From Stenogyne calaminthoides (taxonomy: Eukaryota > Streptophyta > Magnoliopsida > Lamiales > Lamiaceae): 64,000 bases of DNA. The notes under the pieces were generated by a model that saw only the letters and a list, made by a program, of their open reading frames with translations, was not told where the DNA came from and searched no databases. The stretch is taken from positions 22,391,667 to 22,455,666 of the forward strand of contig JBBCBC010000007.1 of assembly GCA_037126765.1 (NCBI GenBank), read 5' to 3'. Position numbers and translations under genes: made by a program. Positions 12,864-21,410 of this stretch are shown piece by piece (the first letter of the stretch is position 1; the number at the start of each line of letters is the position of its first letter).

Positions 12864-13332
12864 GGCCCATCTGGGGGCGGTTCAACAGAGCTTAATGAGG
12901 ATGGTATGAGGTCAACAATGGTTGGAGGTCAAAAGTTTGTCACACGGTCAATCTCACTACAAATGCTATGTCAAAAGAAGGGGAAAGGTAAGAAGAAAAA
13001 GAAGTAGAGGAGGGTTGGTTTCTGATTGTGAATTAGGGGTAGTTTGGATAGTTTTTGTCCTTAAGCCACTACAATCTCTTTGTCTTTTGTATAAAAAAAA
13101 CTCAACTTTTGTGCTTATAATGATTTCAGATTGGTTCATTTTGCTAGTCTCCAAATCAGTTTCCTATATTGGTGATTTTGGATGATATATATTGCTGATT
13201 TTGGATGATATTGGTGATTTTGGATGATATATATTGATGATTTTGCTGGTGGGACTAGTTTTGGGACTATATCAAGTTTTCCCACCATTTTTTTTCCAAT
13301 TTCAATCTGTTGGGACTAGTTTTGCAAGTAAA

Positions 13333-13377
13333 TTGGCGCCAAATTTTGTGTAGTTGTTGAGATTTTGGCGCCAAAAA
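13333..13377. promoter_or_regulatory. two E2F-like palindromes in the MULE subterminal region
   Basis: TTGGCGCCAAA at 13333-13343 and TTTTGGCGCCAAAA at 13363-13376 are near-perfect palindromes that contain the core TTTGGCGC or its complement, matching the E2F consensus TTTSSCGC. They lie 20 bp apart in otherwise AT-rich DNA, about 530-570 bp upstream of the RBL14 start codon. Binding is inferred from sequence only. Confidence 0.5.
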
Positions 13378-13419
13378 TTAAGGTAAGTAATCAATTAATT
13401 TTTTGATCATATGGGACCA

Positions 13420-13580
13420 AATCTGCAAGTGGTTAAAAATTAGTTAGTGTAAAATTTGTATTAATTATGTTGGATAACATATGGGACCAAAACTGTAAGT
13501 TGTTGAATGGTGATTAAGTGTTAATTGTGTATTAAATGTGTTATATAACGTTTGGGACCAAGTCTGCAAGTGAAGTTAAC
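13420..13580 (+). repeat. MULE subterminal repeats (GGGACCAA...CTGCAAGT)
   Basis: The units GGGACCAAATCTGCAAGT (near 13411), GGGACCAAAACTGTAAGT (near 13483) and GGGACCAAGTCTGCAAGT (near 13554) are spaced about 72 bp apart. The left end holds the same motif inverted (for example GCAAACTTGGTCCC and GCAAACTCGGTCCC). Such clustered motifs near both ends are candidate transposase-binding sites. Confidence 0.65.
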
Positions 13581-13584
13581 GGTT

Positions 13585-13692
13585 TCCGTCACGGCGGGAC
13601 CAATTCTAAAAGTTTGGGACTGATTCTACCAGACTTGGGACTCGTTTGAAAACATGGTGTATCCTATGGGACCAAAAGTGCAAAAAAAACTC
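13585..13692 (-). repeat. MULE right terminal inverted repeat
   Basis: Reverse complement of the left end at 8346-8450. It includes CAGACTTGGGACTCG, GAAAACATGGTGTATCC and CCAAAAGTGC before the terminal A run and CTC. It is followed at once by the target duplication AATAACTAAC. Confidence 0.9.
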
Positions 13693-13899
13693 AATAACTA
13701 ACTAATCAAGAATTATTTTGTCGAATAAACACTTGATAATAAGTACTAGTTAGAACCCAAATCCAGAACTTTCTAGCATATAACTTAGTGAGCAAGAAAA
13801 CAAACTTAAATTTGTTTTCCGATTGGGCTTCCGTTCACAAATCTAATTCACCGTCACATCCTTCTAACAGAGAAGAAATTCCGATCGAATTAGATTTTG

Positions 13900-16275
13900 A
13901 TGGAGAGAGGAAGAAGAGGCGGCGGATTGCTCGGCCTGCTTTTGCTGCAGGCGGCGAGCGAGTATTCCCGTCTCGACAGAAAACCGCCCGTCACGGCGGG
14001 CCTTATTGCAGCTAATACTATTATTTACTTGCGCCCTAAATTTCTTCATCCATATCTCCCCACTCTCAATCAAGTTTGGTTCAATCCCTTCCTCATTCTC
14101 AAGGTAATTCATTTATTAATTTACTCTTATCTTTTCAATCAAGCTCCTATTACCGTCAGTGCCTTCAAATATCTATTTTTCCCTTTCAATTTCACCGAAT
14201 TAAATGTCATTTTTTGTGTATCCCCAATTCCGAAACTGGAACTGATGAAATTGTATGCCCTTGCATTTGATTACTTATCTATGTAGGTGTTGTTCTGATT
14301 TTTTTAAATTTTTTTTTAAATGTAAGATCCATGTCTTATCCCCTTATACTGGCTTTTGCTTGAAGACGAATTTGAGATAAAGGAAAGCAGATTTTTTCAT
14401 AGCACCGAGTTTGTTGTAAACCACATTGAACTTAGGCTCCATTTGGATTGGGAGGATTTGAAATGAATGGATTTGAAAAATAATACATGTAAAAATGCAT
14501 ATATTTCAAATCATGAATTGTCAAGAAATGAGAAAGGTAGGGAGAGTGAGGGGGAGAGGGAAGGGTTAGAGAGGAGGAGATTTCAAATGACTAGGTTTTG
14601 ATGAGGATTTGAAATCCCTCCATTTTTAACTAGCTATTCAAATCTAAGTATTTGTAAATCCATTGGAGAGTGGTGTTTTGTGTGTGAAATCCATGGATTT
14701 CAAATCCACCCATCCAAATGGAGCCTTAGTGAAGTAGTTCACATGGCTAATGTGGTAACTCAGGCTGTCAGATCAATTTTGTTTTTATAGGATTATTGAA
14801 CACTTTAAGAAGTATGTTACAAAAACTAATGCTGATAGGAAAGAATCAAACTAAATGACTATGTTTTACCTTTGCACTTAGCTTCTTCTTAATTGATTTG
14901 GTTATTGCTCGTTCTTAATCTCATATGTGTAGCACACGAGCTCAAGTTGGGTTTGATTTAATCCTCCTTGTTCGTCATTACTGTTCTTTTATCTCTTATT
15001 GTTTTGTCTTAATACACAGTTTTTTAAGCAGAGGACAAGTTTTTGAAATCTCTTTAAGGTGTTTCACTAAGTTGTTGTTTAGACCCAGTCTCTGATTGGT
15101 ATATATAGTAATGTCTAGGATCATTTTGAGATTCCAAATTCCAAAATTTGAATGGTTGAAAGTATCTAAGGCATAACCTTCAAGTGAACATACACATCTT
15201 GATATTTTTACATTAGTATGCATGCATTAAACTGCCTTTGCAACAAAGAGACAGATGACTGGTCATCTAAATAGTTACAATAGACCTCTTGAGTTTTTAA
15301 AATTCTTCATCTTTTGTCCAAAGCTGATAATTTTACTTCCAGAGGAAAGTTGATTGTGAGCTTATGTATGGCCCATAGCCTTTCTTTCTTTGTAAACACA
15401 CACACGCATATATATGTATAGGGAGAGACTTGTCTGGAAGTTAAAATATTAGTGTTGTGATAAACCATGTATTCATGATTGTTTAAATTTCGATTATAAT
15501 GACATAGTTTTACATTTGGTTGGAGCAGAACAAGGATCTGAAGCGTCTTCTTTTATCCGCATTATATCACATTAACGAGCCACACCTTGTATACAATATG
15601 TTATCACTTCTTTGGAAGGGGATTCAATTGGAGAGTGCAATGGGAAGTGTTGAATTTGCTTCGATGGTTGCAGCTCTAGTTGGTATGTCTCAGGGCATCA
15701 CACTATTGCTAGCCAAATTCCTTCTGCTCTTTGATTACGAAAGAGCCTATTACAATGAATATGCTGTGGGATTTTCTGGTGTGCTTTTTGCAATGAAAGT
15801 TGTACTTTATTCTCAGTCGGATAACTATACGTACGTGCATGGACTTATGGTTCCTGCCCGGTTTGCTGCTTGGGCGGAGCTTATTGTCGTCCAAATGTTT
15901 GTACCTGGGGTCTCGTTTCTGGGCCATCTTGGAGGGATACTTGCTGGGCTTTTATACGTAAATCTAAAAGGTTCCTCTCATTTTGGTGGTAATCCATTTG
16001 TGAAGATAATCAGGGGTGTCACCAGTTTGGTAAGCTGGCCTTTAAGATTTGTAAATGGTATGCTTTGGCCTTCTTCACGGGGTCGAGTCTTTGGCAGAGG
16101 AACTCCTCATGGTGTGTGGAGATGTGGAGCATGTACGTATGATAATAACGGTTGGTTAAGTGTTTGTGAAGTGTGTGGGACAGGACGTAATGGTAATTTC
16201 GAAACTGATACTGAGTCAATTTCTGTAGAGGAACTACGACAGCGAAGAGTTAGGAGGTTTGGAAGGGGGAATTGA
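13900..16275 (+). CDS. RBL14: rhomboid-like protein 14 (mitochondrial type, RanBP2 zinc finger)
   Basis: Two exons, 13900-14103 and 15529-16275, joined in phase 0, give 316 aa; the Arabidopsis family members are of similar length. The start is the ATG at 13900 (MERGRRGGG); this N-terminus is typical of RBL14. Rhomboids are intramembrane serine proteases. The catalytic serine is in GFSG (S151) and the catalytic histidine in LGHLGG (H201), with the conserved HxxxN-type segment HLVYNMLSLLWKG near 87-99. A RanBP2-type finger follows at 265-288, with cysteines 267, 270, 281 and 284 (WRCGACTYDNNGWLSVCEVC). By family, this would be a membrane protease of mitochondria; substrates are unknown to me. 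The intron holds a Tourist MITE. Only 207 bp separate the start codon from the MULE end. Both catalytic residues are present, so it is probably active. Confidence 0.93.
14435..14725. mobile_element. Tourist-like (PIF/Harbinger) MITE in the RBL14 intron
   Basis: The 291-bp element begins GGCTCCATTTGGATTGGG and ends in the reverse complement, CCCATCCAAATGGAGCC. It is flanked by the 3-bp duplication TTA (14432-14434 and 14726-14728), the hallmark of PIF/Harbinger elements. Inner copies of GGATTTGAAAT and ATTTCAAATCC extend the inverted repeat. No coding capacity. Confidence 0.9.
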
Positions 16276-16655
16276 ATGGTGAAATGCTGAAGAAGGGAAG
16301 TGGAGTATTAGAACGGTTGGAAAGATCCTTTTAAGCTTTAACCTGATTGACATGTATGATGATTTGTGTATGAATCAACCAAAAGTGAATTCTCATCATT
16401 CTACTCAAATGTTGAAATCCTTTCGTTTTCCTGTTTGATTACTAATACAAGCGAGTTATATGGAGTGTTTGTAAATAATGGATTAAAATTAGTAATTAAA
16501 GAAAAAGTGATTAGTAGAAATTGATAGTGTTTGTAAAAATAGTTAAATAAAAGTAGATAATGTTTGAAAAAAAAGTTTATAGTAGTTTTAAAAAGGTTCT
16601 TAAGGTGTTAAAAGAATCTTCTTTCAACTTTTAACTTTGGATAGTATTTTATTTT

Positions 16656-16746
16656 GTGTATGTTTGCAAACTTTTTAAAAAAGATAAATCTAAAAATTTT
16701 AAAAATAAGTATTTTTACTCAGTTTTTAAAATTTGCAAACATACAC
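16656..16746. repeat. inverted repeat with 15-bp perfect arms
   Basis: GTGTATGTTTGCAAA at 16656-16670 pairs with TTTGCAAACATACAC at 16732-16746. The 61-bp AT-rich spacer could itself partly pair. Likely a small fold-back element; no target duplication was identified. Confidence 0.7.
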
Positions 16747-17204
16747 TTAATTTAATAAAAGAGAAATAAAATACTTCAAATTATTTTTACACACAATTTT
16801 AAGTGATTATGATCTCTTAAATTTTTCTAAACTCCCCATGTAGTGTGTGAGATTTTCTTACAGGTATATTTATCCAAACTGCATATTCCTTTTTGAAGTT
16901 TTTTTTTTTTAAGTAATGTAGGTAGAAAACAAGACAATGTCAACTTGTAATTCAAATTTAAATTCATACGTTATGTACCCACTCGGGTCTAGTTTTGGTC
17001 TGAATTGTTGAACTTTTCCCTACAGGATTTTAATAATAATTATTAGGGAGGACCTGCCTGCTTTTCTCTCTTTTCTTTGCTGTTTTCTATTGTCACGTTT
17101 TGAACTATCATGCGAGCAACGTTCCACTTCAACAGTTCAACGCCAATAAAATCATCCCGATCCCACAATATTATATTCAATTAATAAAAAAAAAAAAAAA
17201 ACTA

Positions 17205-17540
17205 ATATAAGACGGTCTTTTATATAAAATAGGGTTCAAATTAATACAAATTAACATCAAAGTGTTAAAGTTTCAATTTTTAAAAATAAAAACTCAAATG
17301 AAGCGATTTCCTACATGAAACGAGGTACAACTTAGTACAAATCATATCCACCTCTTTCAAAGAGTGCTTCAATGCCCAATTTATACACCGTCTCATACAA
17401 GTGTGTCTCATGTTCAAATTATAATCCGTCTCATCGTGAGAAATCACCTCACACAGATATGTCCCCTATAAAGTAGGCGAGTCTCGCCGCAAATAAAATT
17501 GTGAGGTCGTCTAACACAATTGTGTCCTTATAAAATAGAC
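17205..17540. repeat. decayed MITE of the GACGGTCTCA family
   Basis: AGACGGTCTTTTATATAAAA near 17211 and its inverted counterpart TATAAAATAGAC near 17530, plus CCGTCTCAT motifs near 17388 and 17426, match the better preserved element at 51756-51884. Similar fragments occur near 30325-30450, 59985-60085 and 60965-61090. Confidence 0.5.
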
Positions 17541-17577
17541 TAAAATTGATTACAAATCTTAAATTAATTAAAAAATT

Positions 17578-17859
17578 GGATAACTTAAGTGGTTAGAGCT
17601 CTACCATCTGAGACCTTGAGGTCCCGGGTTCGAGACACGGAGAGAAAATATTTATTCTCCTCTTGTGGTGGTCCCCCTCTTGTGGGGTAATGGTCCCCCT
17701 ATTGTTAGGTTGCGGTTTCGAGTTGTAGTTTCTGGTGGTCCCCCTCTTGTGGGGTGGTGGTCTCCCTTTTGTTGGGTTGCGATTCCGATTGCGGTTAATG
17801 AATTATTGTAATTGATTATCTTAGGAAACTATTGTAATTAATTGTCTTTAAAAAAAATT
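17578..17859 (+). mobile_element. tRNA-derived SINE
   Basis: The head reads TAACTTAAGTGGTTAGAGC (17581-17599), an A-box-like sequence. About 27 bp later comes GGTTCGAGAC (17627-17636), a B-box-like sequence; together they form a split RNA polymerase III promoter. The head does not fold as a complete tRNA. The body contains two imperfect copies of a GGTGGTCCCCCTCTTGTGGGGT unit (near 17664 and 17734). An A-rich tail lies near 17849-17858. It sits about 345 bp before the TBC gene start. Target duplication not resolved. Confidence 0.7.
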
Positions 17860-18203
17860 AGTTTAATATATCAATTACTCAACTAATCAATGTTTGGCCC
17901 CTCATATTTTGGTTTTGTTACCACCGCTAATTCAGATATCTTTGTTCATCTGCTGCATCTTTTCTCTCTAGGTTTGTAAATGGGCATTTGAAGAAACATC
18001 CATCCATCCCACCTTCGAAATTGGGACTTTTTTTGTCCAAATTTCACCAGGGGGCCTGCATCATATATCCCTAAAAATGGACTCATTCTAAAAACTCGTG
18101 GGATATCGATCCCCACCTCTGTTATCTGATCAAAAAAGTCTTTCCAAAAAAGCTCTTTCTTCCTTTCAAAAAACAAACCCAACTTTTCTTGACCTAATCG
18201 AAG
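17860..18203. other. upstream region of the TBC gene
   Basis: Contains the presumed promoter and 5' UTR of the gene starting at 18204. Pyrimidine-rich tracts (for example around 18135-18185) are consistent with a plant leader. I could not fix a TATA box or start site. Confidence 0.5.
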
Positions 18204-21200
18204 ATGATGTACGGAGGCACTGGAATTCAGGGCAAAAGGGACATGGCAATCGAGTACCAAAACCAGATAGCCACATTGCGGCCGAGCATCCACGCTAGGA
18301 GGGCGAACATGACGGTCAAATTCCAAGATCTGTACGGTTTCGCAGTCGAAGGAAATGTGGATGATGTGAATGTCTTGAATGAGGTGCGAGAAAAGGTGCG
18401 GCAACAGGGGAAGGTGTGGTGGGCCCTCGAGGCCAGCAAGGGCGTGAATTGGTATTTGGGGACTCACGATTTGTCGTCTGCCCTAAAATCGTCTCTGAAA
18501 TTTTCTGCTTTGGTGAATGCAATCACTCTGAAGAAGCTAATCAGGAAGGGGATTCCCCCCAATTTGAGGCCCAAGGTCTGGTTTTCGTTGTCCGGCGCTG
18601 CGAAGAAGAAATCCACCGTGCCTGATAGCTATTACAATGACTTGATTGCTGCGGTTGAGGATAAAGTTACCCCTGCTACCAAACAGATTGATCATGTAAG
18701 TATCCTGTTTTTTCCCTTTTTTTCCTTTTTTTTTTTTTTCTGTTGAATCCTGTTTGAAATTGAGTCTGCCTGCTGATTTATAGTTTTTGTTGATTTAGAA
18801 TGGGGAGATTTAACTCCTGTTATCTAGTATGTGTTTGAGATTTTGGACTAGATATAAATTATAAAACCACACAAGGAAGGAAGCACATGTTTTCCTATTG
18901 ACCTCCAAAGCTATACTCTTTCCGTCCTATTTTAGATTGCCCATTCACCTTTTGGCTCGTGTTTTAGCGAGCGAGTTGTTTATTAGTATTTAAATTGACA
19001 AAGTGACTTTTAAGGAGGTGTATGATAGATGAGGGGTAGGACTATTGTACCCCACCTTAAAAATTTCTTTATCATTTCAAATACTAATAAACAACTCGTT
19101 CGCCAAAACACGAGTCAAACAGTGAATGAACAATCTAAAATAGGACAGAGGGAGTATATCTTTGCATATGCTTACTATCTTGAATTTCTGCATCAACTTA
19201 AGATATCGGACTGATTTTGGTTAGCAATATTGTGTGTAAAAGACACCAAGGCGAACATTTGTTTCAGAAAGAAAATGTTACCCGTTGTTGAGAGTCATGA
19301 TTGGAAGCCTCATATTAGAAATTTGAAGAATTCTTCCACCGAGAATCAACTTCTATACTATTGTGTGTTTGATTTTTAGCTTTGATGGATTATACATTCC
19401 CTTTCTAAGGTCGTAGTGTAATGTATAAAATTTGTGTTGATTCTATATTTTTATTGCTTGCTGTCTCATTCCCCGTTGAAATTTTGCGTAACTTAATTTT
19501 TACTTTCCATTTTGCAATTTTAACACTCACGGAGTGAGCCATTATTTCACGTAAGCATCTCGTTTGAATCTGCCGTTGGACGTATTGAAGGTCCTGGCAT
19601 GATGTGGTGGTCCATTGGACTGAGTGGAAGGTTTTCTTGTTGTATGCCTTGAAAACTATCTAAATGTGCTATTTGATTCATCCGAGCAATGTTAAGATCA
19701 GGCAACAATCGTGGCAGATGTAATGCTTTATTTTAATAAGAACAAGTGGAATAGGTTTCTTAGAATTGAGATACAATATTTGTAGTTAAATCCCAAATTT
19801 GTGTGTATGATTTGCTAAGATTCATTTGATGCAAGTTGGCCCAAACTTTAATTGGTTGTGACTGCAAGAGTGAAAATTTCACTTATCAAAGGAAGTAACT
19901 ATAAAGAAGATTGAAAGAATGTTAATTGCTCATTTAAATTCTTGCCTGATCAAAAAAATAATAAAAATTGCTCATTTAAATTGTGTCCCTCACAATTATG
20001 TTTGTATAATGCGAGTGCAGGACCTCCCTCGAACTTTTCCTGGTCATCTGTGGTTGGACACTGGGGAGGGGCATGCTGCTTTAAGGCGTGTACTTGTTGG
20101 GTATTCTTTCCGAGACTCTGATGTTGGTTATTGTCAGGTTTGTCCTCTATGCCACCAGAATATAACTTGCTCATTTCAATCTGGTCTTTTTGTTAATTTT
20201 ATCTACTTTTATATATGGTGGGTGTAGGGTTTAAATTATGTTGCAGCTTGGCTATTGCTTGTGATGAAAACTGAAGAAGAGGCTTTCTGGATGCTTGCGG
20301 TTCTATTAGAAAATGTGTTGGTTAATGATTGTTATACAACTAACTTGTCTGGGTGTCACGTGGAGCAAAGAGTGTTTAAAGATCTGCTGAGCAAAAAGTG
20401 CCAGAGGTTGTGTCACTTTGTTTTGTTGATTTTATTTGCAATATCTGTTGTTTATTAAATGAAAGGATAAATGATAATGCAGGTTAGCTGCACATCTGGA
20501 AGCTATGGAGTTTGACGTTTCTCTTGTTTGCACAGAGTGGTTTTTATGCCTATTTTCTAAAAGCTTGCCTTCGGAGGTTGAAATATTTATATTTGCCTCA
20601 TATATCTATCAATCACTACATACGAGTGATCTCATCACTAACATTGACATTCCTTTCAGACAACGTTGCGCGTGTGGGATGTTCTTTTCTACGAAGGGGC
20701 AAAGGTTTTATTTCATGTAGCATTAGCAATATTTAAGGTAAATATCTTGCACTGTGCTGGGGAAGTTGATTTCTATTCTAATTACTGAAAAGTGAACACA
20801 TTGAACTGAAGATGTGCGTTTTGTTTTGTTAAATGCAGATGAATGAAGAAGAGTTACTTTTGACACATCATGTAGGAGATGTGATTAATGTTATACAGAG
20901 AAGTAGTCATCACCTCTTTGATCCCGATGAATTATTGACGGTAATATTACCTTTCGTTTCTCTTAGGACTACTTTTTCTTCCTCTTGATTGAGATAAACG
21001 ATGATTAGCTTTCTTGATCCGTATTATATATAAATTCATTGTTGCATTACCTATTACGTTGTTTCGTGGTAGGTTGCGTGTGCGTTTGACAAGATAGGGT
21101 TTATGACGAGCACAAATATATTGAAGCAAAGGAAAAAGCAGGAGCCAGCAGTGATGGCAGAGCTCGATCAGAGAATACGACGATTGAATTCCTTGAATGG

Positions 21201-21222
21201 TGTCACGAATGAGAATGAATGA
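18204..21222 (+). CDS. TBC-domain Rab GTPase-activating protein
   Basis: Seven exons (18204-18695, 20021-20137, 20228-20406, 20483-20576, 20660-20737, 20839-20940, 21073-21222) give 403 aa; all introns are GT-AG. The TBC domain accelerates GTP hydrolysis by Rab proteins and so ends a membrane-traffic signal. Both catalytic fingers are present. The arginine finger IxxDxxR spans the exon 1-2 junction (IDHDLPRTF, R168), and the glutamine finger YCQ ends exon 2 (Q203). Exon 1 encodes an N-terminal extension and the start of the TBC fold (GIPPNLRPKVWFSLSGA). The C-terminal exons hold the helical rest of the domain and a basic tail (KQRKKQEP). Intron 1 (1325 bp) contains a Stowaway MITE. The gene converges with the EDM2-like gene, stop to stop at 188 bp. 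The Rab target cannot be read from sequence. Confidence 0.93.
18916..19154. mobile_element. Stowaway MITE in TBC intron 1
   Basis: The 239-bp element starts CTCTTTCCGTCC, ends GGACAGAGGGAG, and is flanked by TA on both sides (18914-18915, 19155-19156). Its inner arms (GAGCGAGTTGTTTATTAGTATTT and the inverse near 19080-19105) are shared with copies at 21906-22160 and 30697-30935. Confidence 0.9.
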
Positions 21223-21410
21223 AAGTAGTAATATTAGTAGTGTAAGAGATGATATCTACAATATCATCATATTTTCTCTTGCCAAAATACTACACATGTT
21301 GTAATTGTAAATTTTCCATCCTTCTCCAATGCAAGCCAAACCAAGTCCTTCTTGTCTGTATATCATTGTTTCTTCAGTTGGTAATACTAATAATGCCTCA
21401 GAAGCTATGA
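21223..21410. other. 188-bp convergent intergenic gap between TBC and EDM2-like stop codons
   Basis: Both genes must place their 3' UTR and poly(A) site here or in each other. The stretch is AT-rich, with CAATGCAAGCC near 21327 and several ATAAA-like words, but no unambiguous terminator. Confidence 0.7.

Larger units (their letters stand above)
8346..13692 (+). mobile_element. full-length MULE (Mutator-like) DNA transposon with 10-bp TSD
   Basis: The 5347-bp element is bounded by matching ends: the left starts GAGTTTTTTGCACTTTTGG and the right ends in its reverse complement, apart from the length of the T/A run. A 10-bp target duplication, AATAACTAAC, flanks it at 8336-8345 and 13693-13702. 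The terminal repeats match for roughly 85-110 bp, with GTCCCAT and GAGTCCCAAGTCTG blocks in common. It carries a mudrA-like transposase gene with a PB1-like N-terminus, a DDE region, a SWIM finger and a zinc knuckle. The gene is broken, so the copy needs help in trans to move. It lies just after a LINE tail and just before RBL14. Confidence 0.93.
16276..17577. other. intergenic region between RBL14 and the SINE
   Basis: It contains the RBL14 3' UTR (length not determinable), AT-rich sequence and two repeat relics described separately: an inverted repeat at 16656-16746 and a decayed MITE near 17205-17540. I see no gene. Confidence 0.6.

Noticed and set aside
13864..14112. Minus-strand frame opposite RBL14 exon 1
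   Set aside because: Shadow of the coding exon; no motif.
17578..17650. tRNA gene
   Set aside because: A- and B-box-like motifs are present, but the sequence does not close into an acceptor stem, and it continues into a repetitive body with an A-rich tail. A SINE head explains it.
17946..18467. 173-codon minus-strand reading frame
   Set aside because: It lies opposite exon 1 of the TBC gene, matches no family, and is an antisense shadow of coding sequence.
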